This document shows positions 1 to 6,602 of a DNA stretch of 64,000 bases, piece by piece. The DNA lies in assembly GCA_003298465.1 (NCBI GenBank), contig QNGA01000006.1:248001-312000 (forward strand), in the 5' to 3' direction. The notes below the pieces were generated by a model. The model was given only the letters and a program-made list of their open reading frames with translations, had not been told where the DNA came from and searched no databases. Numbering within the stretch: position 1 is the stretch's first letter; each line of letters starts with the position of its first letter. This stretch comes from a halophilic archaeon. GTDB taxonomy: Archaea > Halobacteriota > Halobacteria > Halobacteriales > Haladaptataceae. Position numbers and translations under genes: made by a program.

Positions 1-75
1 TATTGCCACGTCAAGGAGCACGAAGACTTCGACGAGTCCCATACAGCGATACTCGACGAGAGATCGTTCCCATGA
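1..75 (+). CDS. C-terminal tail of an unidentified protein (partial)
   Basis: Frame 1 is open from the first base to a TGA at 73-75 and encodes 24 residues ending in DERSFP. The composition (several Glu, Asp and His) fits a haloarchaeal protein. It converges on the SDR gene, whose stop codon lies only six bases further on, so the gap is typical of two genes meeting tail to tail. The family cannot be named from so short a tail, and the gene starts outside the window. Confidence 0.35.
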   Translation, partial: YCHVKEHEDFDESHTAILDERSFP

Positions 76-80
76 GGTCG

Positions 81-836
81 TTATAGCCCACCCGTCACTG
101 GGATGACCGCACCGTTGATATTCCCGTTGGCTTCAGAGGACAGGAACACGACGAGGTTCGCGACGTCTTCGGGTGTCGATATCTGCTTCGACGGTGTCCG
201 CTCGGCGACCGCCTCACGGACCTCCTCGGGTCGCTTCAGGTTCCGCTCGGTCAGCACCATCCCCGGCATCACGACGTTCGTGAGGATGCCCGCGTCGCCG
301 AATTCGTCGGCTAACACCCCGGTCAGCCCGTGAAGTCCAGCCTTGGCCGTTGCGTAGGCCGCCATCCCTGACGATCCATCCTCGGCCGACAGCGAGGAGA
401 TGTTGATAATCCGGCCACGATCGGATTGCCGCATAGCTGGGAGCACGGCTCTGATGGTGTGGAAGACGCCGTCCTGAATTCCGTGGACGACCCGCTGCCA
501 TTGTTCGACGGTGAGTTCCTCGAGCGGTGTCGGCTCGACTTCCGCGGGCACGGCGTTGTTCACGAGCACGTCGAGCGCCCCCCAGCGGTCGATCACTTCT
601 TGCACTGCCGCCTCGATCGAATCTCGGTCCGTCAGGTCGTACTGCACGACGAGCGCCTCGCCACCCTTCTCACGCACGAGTTCGGCGGTCTCCTCCGCGC
701 CAGCTTCATCAGAGTGGTAGGTGACCGCCACCTTGGCCCGTTCTCTCCCGAACTCGATGGCGGTTGCGCGACCGATTTCCGAAGAGCTCCCTGTGACAAT
801 GACAACGCGATCGTCGAGGTTCGTTCGTATTGGCAT
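81..836 (-). CDS. SDR family NAD(P)-dependent oxidoreductase (FabG-like)
   Basis: A short-chain dehydrogenase of 251 residues. The cofactor loop near the N-terminus reads VTGSSSEIGRA, a TGxxxGxG variant with Glu before the last Ile-Gly. VNNA follows, then a Ser in NISSLS and the catalytic YATAK. The C-terminal VTGG is usual in the FabG-like group, and the length is normal. The open frame extends 59 codons upstream, but ATG 836 is chosen because the family begins just before the first beta strand and because the palindrome at 877-886 then sits 40 bases upstream, as at four other genes here. The substrate is unknown. It is probably co-regulated with the HTH_10 regulator at 2958-3605. Confidence 0.85.
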   Translation of the reverse strand: MPIRTNLDDRVVIVTGSSSEIGRATAIEFGRERAKVAVTYHSDEAGAEETAELVREKGGEALVVQYDLTDRDSIEAAVQEVIDRWGALDVLVNNAVPAEVEPTPLEELTVEQWQRVVHGIQDGVFHTIRAVLPAMRQSDRGRIINISSLSAEDGSSGMAAYATAKAGLHGLTGVLADEFGDAGILTNVVMPGMVLTERNLKRPEEVREAVAERTPSKQISTPEDVANLVVFLSSEANGNINGAVIPVTGGL

Positions 837-876
837 CGCCCTCCTGTTGGAGTGGAACCCACTCTGTTGTTCACTA

Positions 877-886
877 GAACATGTTC
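877..886. promoter_or_regulatory. Palindromic operator GAACATGTTC upstream of the SDR gene
   Basis: A perfect 10-base palindrome, with 40 bases between it and ATG 836. On the gene strand it continues TAGTG, close to the TAGCG after the 3646 site. The same palindrome at the same distance precedes four other genes within 3 kb. With leaderless transcription it would lie just upstream of the BRE/TATA region, where haloarchaeal activators such as Bat bind. No good TATA box is seen. Confidence 0.7.
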
Positions 887-939
887 CGGTGAGCCACGTA
901 CGGCACGGACGGCTCTTGCCGTCGGTATGGGCCACTCGA

Positions 940-1290
940 CCGTCTCGGCGAAAAACTTCTCCCATAGCTGGGGCGACCATTCGTGGGAGGTGGTCAGCTC
1001 GGAGTTCCTCCAACCGTCACGCATCACCTGGAGGAACGGTGGGAGATTGCTGGAAGAGAGCCCGTCCGGTATGGCGGTGGGATGTAGGGGAGGAAGTACT
1101 GGATAAGCAACGTCTCATCGTCGGCGTGGAGCACGTCGTAGTCGGATAACGAGGGCGCCGGGTCGAGCTCTCGAACGAGCGGATCCGTATCGGCGGTTCG
1201 GATTCCGAGATAACCCGGAGATTGTCCTCGATCGGGAGGTTACTGAGTATGTAGAAGGTGTCCTCCGAGTGCTCCGCCAAGAGCACTGAC
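940..1290 (-). pseudogene. Frameshifted remnant of an HTH_10 (bacterio-opsin activator-like) regulator
   Basis: Three consecutive minus-strand pieces in different frames match the intact regulator at 2958-3605. They are DTFYILSNLPIEDN (about 1255-1215), then YDVLHADDETLLIQYFLPYI (1140-1081) running into PPPYR, then NLPPFL with DGW and ELTTSHE (about 1045-970). The intact copy has YDVLHADEHTVLLQF, NLPQF and ELTTSHE in the same order. At least two frameshifts separate the pieces, and the C-terminal helix-turn-helix is absent, because the homology ends before the palindrome that serves the SDR gene. It lies between two genes that carry the shared palindrome, which suggests an old duplicate of the regulator. 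Confidence 0.75.
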
Positions 1291-1394
1291 GGTCATCCGG
1301 GAACCTTCACCTAGCACTTCGCACGTGGTAGGGATGGTCCCTCCCCGAGCAGAGATAATGCACGTATTTCGACAGTATTCGCCAGTGGACGCTT

Positions 1395-1404
1395 AAACAT
1401 GTTC
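1395..1404. promoter_or_regulatory. Palindromic operator AAACATGTTC upstream of the CopD-like gene
   Basis: A near-palindrome with 39 bases between it and ATG 1444. It continues GAGCGTAC; the 3646 site continues TAGCGTAC, also 39 bases before its gene. A nominal ATG lies inside the palindrome at 1399, so gene finders that start there would include the operator in the coding region. Confidence 0.7.
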
Positions 1405-1443
1405 GAGCGTACACCAAGGGTCCCTCCCGTCGTCGTAGCTCCC

Positions 1444-1890
1444 ATGGTCAACCTCACCCTCTCCGTGCTGATGCATATCGTGCACCTGATGACCGCGGGC
1501 GTGTGGGCCGGCTGGACCGTGTTCATGGCCACGCTCATCTTGCCGGCGGCACGGGATGGCCGCCTCGGTTCGGATGCCCTGATTTGGCTGACGGATCGAT
1601 TCGCCCTGTTCTCGAAAATCGCTCCCGTCATTATGTTCCTGACCGGGATGTACATGGTCGGGCAGAGTTATCCGACAGACGCTCTACTCGGCAGCTCGCG
1701 AGGGTACCTCGTCCTGACGATGATCGGCCTCTGGCTCGCGCTCTCTGCCCTCACCAACGTATCGACCCGACGACTGGTGGGCAGTGTGGAGTCAACCGGC
1801 ATCGAACGGGCCGCGGAAGATGCCTCCGGACTGTTCACCGTTGCGGGTCTCGTCGCACTCGCACTCCTGCTCGTCGGTGGGTGGTTGTAG
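1444..1890 (+). CDS. CopD-like four-helix membrane protein
   Basis: An integral membrane protein of 148 residues with about four hydrophobic helices (roughly residues 3-30, 50-70, 80-100 and 125-147). The first helix carries HIVHLM and WAGWTVFMA, and the second has KIAPVIMFLTGMYM, resembling short haloarchaeal proteins annotated as CopD family or copper-resistance-like transporters. ATG 1444 was chosen over the in-frame ATG at 1399 because the latter lies inside the shared palindrome. Copper binding is not shown; the His and Met residues in helix 1 are only suggestive. It probably belongs to the palindrome regulon. Confidence 0.7.
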   Translation: MVNLTLSVLMHIVHLMTAGVWAGWTVFMATLILPAARDGRLGSDALIWLTDRFALFSKIAPVIMFLTGMYMVGQSYPTDALLGSSRGYLVLTMIGLWLALSALTNVSTRRLVGSVESTGIERAAEDASGLFTVAGLVALALLLVGGWL

Positions 1891-2019
1891 GACCGCGTTC
1901 GAGCGAACAGTCGTTAGCTGTGCGACGTGAAGACGGGCGATGACGAACGCATCGGGACCGTCCGACGATCCGCAATCTCACCGAACGAACGAGTCCGCGT
2001 CCGCAGGCCGGGGGCCGAC

Positions 2020-2322
2020 ATGAGTACCCGGACGAGGTCTCCCGTCGGACAGGTCGTCGAATTCGTCTCGTCGTGGCCGGGGAATATCACCGGCGAGGGG
2101 CAGTTCGGCTCGACGACGTTTCATCTCGGAGGGAGGGAAATCGGACACGTACACCCGTAGGAACCGATGGATGTCAGATATCCGAAGCCTCTCCGAGTCG
2201 CATTGATCGCCGAAGGAGTCATGGGAGGACACCATGTGATTCCGAACTCAACCGCGACGACCGTTCGGGTCCAATCAACAGACGACGTGGTTCAGGCCGT
2301 CCCGCTCCACCTGATTTTGTAA
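2020..2322 (+). pseudogene. Luciferase-domain (DUF5519) protein interrupted by one stop codon
   Basis: From ATG 2020 the frame reads SSWPGNITGEGQFG and then GGREIGHVH, typical of the small luciferase-like domain DUF5519. It meets TAG at 2158-2160 (codon 47). The same frame then continues with DVRYPKPLRVALIAEG and GHHVIPNS to TAA at 2320-2322, which is the expected second half of the domain. Only one nonsense codon breaks it, so the inactivation is recent or the sequence has one wrong base. The C-terminal DDVVQAVPLHLIL is slightly shorter than the usual family end. Its function is unknown. Confidence 0.7.
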
Positions 2323-2483
2323 GCGAGATTACTCCGGGAATCTCGTCTATCGTTTCGGTATGCTCATGGATCTGTTCAATCAGTACGTCTTGGGTACGGG
2401 TTCGGTCTTGGATGTGTCGATCAGCGTCACGCTGATCTTCGCTCACCGACCTCAGACATCGTTCACTGGTTTCTGGAAGTGTG

Positions 2484-2648
2484 TTAGAACTTCCGAGACG
2501 CGACGAGTCCGAGGACGACCCCGAGACCGAAGACGATGAAGCGAGGCGGACCTTGCTGCCCGGGTCGTCCATATTGTTTGCCTGATTCTAATTGACCGTA
2601 GTCGGTATGGTCCGATCCAGATCGGATCGGGCACGCTTTTCGAACCAT
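2484..2648 (-). CDS. Small single-pass membrane protein (54 aa)
   Basis: A small gene missed by length cut-offs. The frame from ATG 2648 to TAA 2484-2486 encodes 54 residues: a polar N-terminal part (DHTDYGQLESGKQ, then GRPGQQGPP) followed by one hydrophobic helix, FIVFGLGVVLGLVAS, ending in RKF. Two independent signs support it. The hydrophobic C-terminus runs straight to the stop with a positive tail. The palindrome AAACATGTTT at 2689-2698 also ends exactly 40 bases before the ATG, as at the other genes of this group. Its function is unknown; it may be a small membrane partner of one of the co-regulated proteins. Confidence 0.6.
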   Translation of the reverse strand: MVRKACPIRSGSDHTDYGQLESGKQYGRPGQQGPPRFIVFGLGVVLGLVASRKF

Positions 2649-2957
2649 CAACCGAATAGAAGGGGCAATACCCCATCAGGATTCGTTCAAACATGTTTAG
2701 AAACGGCGTGCGTAGCTGGCCGGCTGAGATCGTGTCCGAACGAAGAACTAAACACTCGTTCATTGACATCTGTGGACAAGTGCGGTTGTTAGGGGTTGTC
2801 GTAGGCATTCATAGATTCTTCTCGTGGGATCGATATCCCGTCCCGGTCGGGGGATCGGTCCCTCCGACCGGCGACGATAACCCCAATGAGAGATCACGAA
2901 CTGATAAGCGGGTTATACGAAGTTCCTGGGGATTGAATCCGCCAGCAGTCGCAGAGA
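2649..2957. other. Intergenic region with inverted repeats, no gene seen
   Basis: Apart from the operator at 2689-2698, no convincing frame was found. CCGGTCGG (2843-2850) and CCGACCGG (2864-2871) form an 8-base stem with a 13-base loop, and a near-palindrome GGGATCGATATCCC lies just before it (2826-2839). The repeat lies beyond the 3' end of the HTH_10 gene, so it could be a transcription terminator for that minus-strand gene. Confidence 0.4.
2689..2698. promoter_or_regulatory. Palindromic operator AAACATGTTT upstream of the 54-aa membrane protein
   Basis: A perfect palindrome, 40 bases from ATG 2648 on the minus strand. It is the most divergent of the four sites in its outer bases, but the core AACATGTT is unchanged. 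On the gene strand it continues GAACG, close to GAGCG at 1405. Confidence 0.6.
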
Positions 2958-3605
2958 TTAATCGATCAACTCGGCGAAGAACTCCTTGACGATTGTCTCT
3001 TCGGCGTTGTGTAGCACGATACTCGCCGTTGACTTGCTCACACCGAGGATCTCCGCGAGTTCGGTGAGCGAACACTGCCGTGGCGAGTCGTAGTAGCCCC
3101 GTTTGAGTGCTTCGGTCACGTACTGCCGTTGGCGGTCGGTCAAGAGGTCCGTTGGATCGACCGACTGGGTGACCTGGAGAACTTCGAACGTGAATCCCGT
3201 CTCCTCTAATTCGTCGCTGAACTGTGAGAGCCGCTCGTGCGAAGTCGTGAGCTCACAGACGATCCAGCCGTCCTCGATGGTGTACGGGAACTGTGGCAGG
3301 TTGCCCGAGGCCAGGAGTGCGCGAAAGGGCGGCGGAACGAACGGGAGCTGAAATTGCAGTAAGACCGTGTGCTCGTCCGCATGAAGAACATCGTAGGATG
3401 GCACTCGTGTCTCTGGGGCGTTCTCAAATACATCGAGGACAACTTCCGGGTCCGCCACAGTCGCTTCGAGCACGACGAGCAATCCTTCCTCGGTCGGGTA
3501 GGCGCTCAAGAGTCGGAACTCATCGTCGGGATACTCACTGGATAGCCGGAAGGGACCACCAAGGGAGTTTCCCGGTGGTTTGAATCGAACTCGAGCTCTG
3601 GGCAT
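2958..3605 (-). CDS. HTH_10 transcriptional regulator (bacterio-opsin activator-like)
   Basis: A regulator of 215 residues with the layout of haloarchaeal HTH_10 proteins. Residues 1 to about 150 form the beta-rich Bat-associated domain (for example VPSYDVLHADEHTVLLQF and CELTTSHE). From about residue 155 comes the HTH_10 domain: LTDRQRQYVTEALKRGYY, SLTELAEILGVSKSTAS and a final helix. There is no PAS or GAF sensor domain, so any ligand is sensed by the N-terminal domain or not at all. The palindrome at 3646-3655 is 40 bases from its start and 39 from the divergent membrane gene, so it probably controls itself and that gene. A decayed paralogue lies at 940-1290. Confidence 0.85.
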   Translation of the reverse strand: MPRARVRFKPPGNSLGGPFRLSSEYPDDEFRLLSAYPTEEGLLVVLEATVADPEVVLDVFENAPETRVPSYDVLHADEHTVLLQFQLPFVPPPFRALLASGNLPQFPYTIEDGWIVCELTTSHERLSQFSDELEETGFTFEVLQVTQSVDPTDLLTDRQRQYVTEALKRGYYDSPRQCSLTELAEILGVSKSTASIVLHNAEETIVKEFFAELID

Positions 3606-3645
3606 ACACTGTATTGACGGTACACAGCCTTATTCGCGTAGCTTC

Positions 3646-3655
3646 GAACATGTTC
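3646..3655. promoter_or_regulatory. Shared divergent operator GAACATGTTC between regulator and membrane gene
   Basis: A perfect palindrome placed symmetrically, 40 bases from ATG 3605 (minus strand) and 39 bases from ATG 3695 (plus strand). The plus-strand context CTAGCGTAC matches GAGCGTAC at 1405-1412. The symmetry strongly suggests one dimer-binding site controlling both genes. Confidence 0.75.
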
Positions 3656-3694
3656 TAGCGTACCGCCATTACCCTTGCCTTCGTTTGAGCCACT

Positions 3695-4156
3695 ATGGAC
3701 CCGTCCCAAACCGAACCAGCAGCGGACCACCGTGACCACGGAACGACTCGCTCCAATGAGCAAGCCCGATGGTTTGACACACACCCTGTGAAGCGTACCG
3801 TTCGGGCGTTCCTCGGTGTGGAAGCAGCGTCCTTCTTCCTTGCTGCGACGGTACACGCAGGGTTCCTTATTCGGGGATACGATCACCGGGAGGCGATAAT
3901 TGCTGAGAGCGTAATCGGCACTGTTCTCCTCGTCGGCCTAGCGATGACCTGGCTTCGACCGCGCTCGTCGTTCTCGATCGCCGCGGGCGTGCAGGCGTTC
4001 GCCCTGCTGGGGACATTCGTCGGAATCTTGACGATCATCGTTGGAATCGGCCCCCGGACGATTCAGGATATCGTCTATCATGCTGTCATTGTGCTCGTGT
4101 TGATGACTGGTCTGGTGTTGGCATGGCGTTCGCGCGGAACTGGAGCGACCGGATGA
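3695..4156 (+). CDS. Four-helix membrane protein, function unknown
   Basis: A protein of 153 residues. A hydrophilic, His- and Asp-rich N-terminus of about 35 residues precedes about four transmembrane helices (AFLGVEAASFFLAATVHAGF, the stretch around SVIGTVLLVGLAM, the stretch around GVQAFALLGTFVGILTIIVG, and HAVIVLVLMTGLVLAW). A His in helix 1 (TVHAGF) recalls HxxAG-type helices. It diverges from the HTH_10 regulator with a shared operator, so it is probably the regulator's direct target. No named family is recognised with certainty. Confidence 0.65.
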   Translation: MDPSQTEPAADHRDHGTTRSNEQARWFDTHPVKRTVRAFLGVEAASFFLAATVHAGFLIRGYDHREAIIAESVIGTVLLVGLAMTWLRPRSSFSIAAGVQAFALLGTFVGILTIIVGIGPRTIQDIVYHAVIVLVLMTGLVLAWRSRGTGATG

Positions 4157-4276
4157 TCTCGCGCGTATTCTACTTCGGTACCCCCATAACCTCGGAAGCG
4201 GGGTTGATTTCGGAGGCCGCTCCAAGCATAGTAAATAAGTGATTCTACGGAAGGGCACGCGCGTAAGACTCCTCGA

Positions 4277-5857
4277 ATGCGCTATCTCTGCGAGGCGTAT
4301 CAGTTCGGGATCGCTATCCGAAACGATCTCCACGACACCGATCTAGTCACCGCATTTGAACGCCTCGACCACTCAATCGACACGATCGAGGACGGCTATT
4401 CAGCCTGGCATCCTGCCCCACTCTCCTTTCGCGCGATGGTCCTCTCATTCATCTTTATGGAGATTACAGGCAAGTCGTACGCTGCGTTCACTCGGCGACT
4501 TACGCGACAACCGGAGGTGGCTACTGTCTTTGGTTTCAGCCGAGTGCCTGACGAGTCGACGTTCTCGCGGGCGTGGCGCAACCGATTCGACGATGCTGTC
4601 CACGAATACGTCCAGACCGCCGCCCACTTCGTCGTCAAAGAGGTCCACGATTTCGACATCCCTGCGCCCGAGACGCGGCCGAAGTCAGAAATCGTCGATG
4701 ATCCTCCTGTAGAGCAGACCGAAGAGCAAGACCCGTTCTCAGAGAACGAGATTGTCCAGACGACTCGACTTGCGCGTGATCACGCCTTCGGCTACTTCGA
4801 GTCTGGCCGTGCCGCGAACGCCTCGTACGAGGATATGCAATTCTTCGAGTTACAAACCTTCATGGGGATGGTTGGGTGCGGGACCGCGCAAGGCGCTGCC
4901 CGGTTCCAGTATCGACGCGGCGACGACTACGGCCCACACGGTGACATGCACTTACGTGTCGTCAAACAGTTCTCTCCCAGAGAACTGGTCGACGGGTTCA
5001 ACGAGGCTACCGAGCACTTGCTCTCGGCCATCGCCTCTGAAACATCTTTTCGGCGTCCAGTGACCGCTGCGATTGATATCACGACGATTCCCTATTACGG
5101 GGATGTCGAGGCAATGCCGATGGTGAGCGGGACGAAAGACGGTGAGGGACGGGCGTTCAAGTTCGCGACGCTCTCGATCATCGGGCAGAACATCCCGCTG
5201 ATCTTGGCTGTTGAGCCTGTCCGGGAGAGCTCGGCATGGGACGAGAACCCACTGAATCAGATTCATCGTACCGTTCGGCGACTCGTCCAACGCGCGAAAA
5301 AACACGTCCCCATCGAGACGCTGCTCTGTGACCGCGAATTCGATTCCATGCGCGTCTTCCAGACCCTCTCGAATCTCGACGTCAACTACCTCATTCCAAA
5401 GCGCATCACCAGCTCCGAACGCGAGGTAATCGATCAGATGGAAGAGGACGACCAAGAGGTGGCCGTCGAATCGGCCTCCGTTCACGTCAAGGCGGGGTTG
5501 CATCCGATGTGGTTTCTGTACGTGCCGTCGACGAGCGGCAAGGGAACTACTGTCTTCGCAACGAACATCCGAGTAGGACCGAATGAAGCCGAGACGTTCT
5601 GTCTGCGGTACAGTCGTCGCTGGCAGGTCGAGAACGAGTACAAGAGTATCAAAGGCGATTTCCTGGCGAAGACGTCCTCAAAAGACTACCGCGTCCGCCT
5701 GTTCTACTTTGTATTCGCAGTGCTGCTCTATAATATCTGGCGACTCACGGACTTCCTGCTGAACGCGGGCGTCGATGGCGAAATGGACTATGAGCCGGTC
5801 CTGACCGCGGGTGAGTGTGCCGAGATCGTTGCCTCAGCATTGATACCGCCTGACTGA
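4277..5857 (+). CDS. IS4-type DDE transposase (YREK motif)
   Basis: A transposase of 526 residues. The catalytic triad is visible: Asp267 in AIDITTIPYYG, Asp352 in LLCDREFDS, and Glu452 in YSRRWQVENEYKSIK. The last motif fits Y-x2-R-x3-E-x6-K, the signature of the IS4 superfamily. The N-terminal third (VPDESTFSRAW) resembles the helical region before the catalytic core in related elements. The frame is intact. I could not find convincing terminal inverted repeats in the 120 bases before it or the 130 after it, so element ends are not given. It shares family and layout with the transposase at 6683-8356 but is clearly a different element (for example LLYNIWRLTDFLL against LLYSIWRAVDLLV). Confidence 0.85.
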   Translation: MRYLCEAYQFGIAIRNDLHDTDLVTAFERLDHSIDTIEDGYSAWHPAPLSFRAMVLSFIFMEITGKSYAAFTRRLTRQPEVATVFGFSRVPDESTFSRAWRNRFDDAVHEYVQTAAHFVVKEVHDFDIPAPETRPKSEIVDDPPVEQTEEQDPFSENEIVQTTRLARDHAFGYFESGRAANASYEDMQFFELQTFMGMVGCGTAQGAARFQYRRGDDYGPHGDMHLRVVKQFSPRELVDGFNEATEHLLSAIASETSFRRPVTAAIDITTIPYYGDVEAMPMVSGTKDGEGRAFKFATLSIIGQNIPLILAVEPVRESSAWDENPLNQIHRTVRRLVQRAKKHVPIETLLCDREFDSMRVFQTLSNLDVNYLIPKRITSSEREVIDQMEEDDQEVAVESASVHVKAGLHPMWFLYVPSTSGKGTTVFATNIRVGPNEAETFCLRYSRRWQVENEYKSIKGDFLAKTSSKDYRVRLFYFVFAVLLYNIWRLTDFLLNAGVDGEMDYEPVLTAGECAEIVASALIPPD

Positions 5858-6142
5858 GCGACCGATTCCCCACCGGGTTCGCCGCTCGGGAGTGGCGACG
5901 CTCTGTAGGAGCATCAAAACCTGCGCAATCTCCCATGCTCGCTCGATTATCTCATTCAAAATGGGCAGGAATTGAGCGATTCACTGGGAGATGGACTCCG
6001 AACCGGCAAAGATCCGACCCGATACTGACCCATCCTCCGAAACTGTGAATTCCCCCGATGCTGCAGAAGTTGAGACTGGCGCTCTCAATGCATAGCATCT
6101 CTCGTAGTAGTAATTTATAGTTCGAAACAAGCTGACGCGGAA
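5858..6142. other. Non-coding stretch after the first transposase
   Basis: No supported gene. The sequence is more AT-rich towards 6100 than the surrounding island, which fits insertion-prone DNA. No clear repeat or promoter was recognised. Confidence 0.4.
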
Positions 6143-6553
6143 TTAGGACGCTGAACGATTGCGCTGGATTTGAGGACGAACCCATGTGATGAGTGCTGCA
6201 ATCACTAACCCAACAATGGTTGTCCACGTCGCAGTGGTCTGATCGGCAGAAATATTCCCGATATTGACCTGAAATAGGCTCCAGAGGAGCAGTGTACAGA
6301 TCCAACTAAGCACCCCGAACGACCAGATTTCATGGTAGGTAACTGGAAGTGCATCATTTGCAAGAAAGACTCCGACGATCACTCCAGGAAGAACCCAGGT
6401 GATCGCAATCTGCCAAACTGGAGGATTTGAAAGGAACAGAGCCGAAATGAGACTTGCAGGGAGTGAGACAGTAATAATACACCCAATCATGATTCCGACT
6501 CGTTCAGTAGTTGTTGTATCGCTCATAGTTTCAGTTATGGCGTCACTGAGCAT
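6143..6553 (-). CDS. Four-helix membrane protein, function unknown
   Basis: A 136-residue hydrophobic protein with about four helices (GIMIGCIITVSLPASLISALF, WQIAITWVLPGVIVGVFLA, WSFGVLSWICTLLLWSLF, TWTTIVGLVIAALITWV) and a basic C-terminus (RPQIQRNRS). It is isolated between two transposases, and its base composition is lower in GC than the sugar island. Start 6553 places an AT-rich box (GAATTTTG) about 27 bases upstream; Met at 6526 (MSDTTTTE) is the alternative. No family is recognised. Confidence 0.55.
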   Translation of the reverse strand: MLSDAITETMSDTTTTERVGIMIGCIITVSLPASLISALFLSNPPVWQIAITWVLPGVIVGVFLANDALPVTYHEIWSFGVLSWICTLLLWSLFQVNIGNISADQTTATWTTIVGLVIAALITWVRPQIQRNRSAS

Positions 6554-6602
6554 ATGCTTTCTGAATGTTCAAAATTCTTCACGAGTTTCTGCACTTCTTG
6601 TC

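Noticed and set aside
2219..2572. 117-codon minus-strand frame (Ser-rich start)
   Set aside because: It overlaps the better supported 54-aa membrane gene in another frame and runs antisense to the DUF5519 remnant.
4157..5990. Terminal inverted repeats for the first transposase
   Set aside because: Candidate matches around 4200 and 5870 were short and heavily mismatched, so element ends were not annotated.
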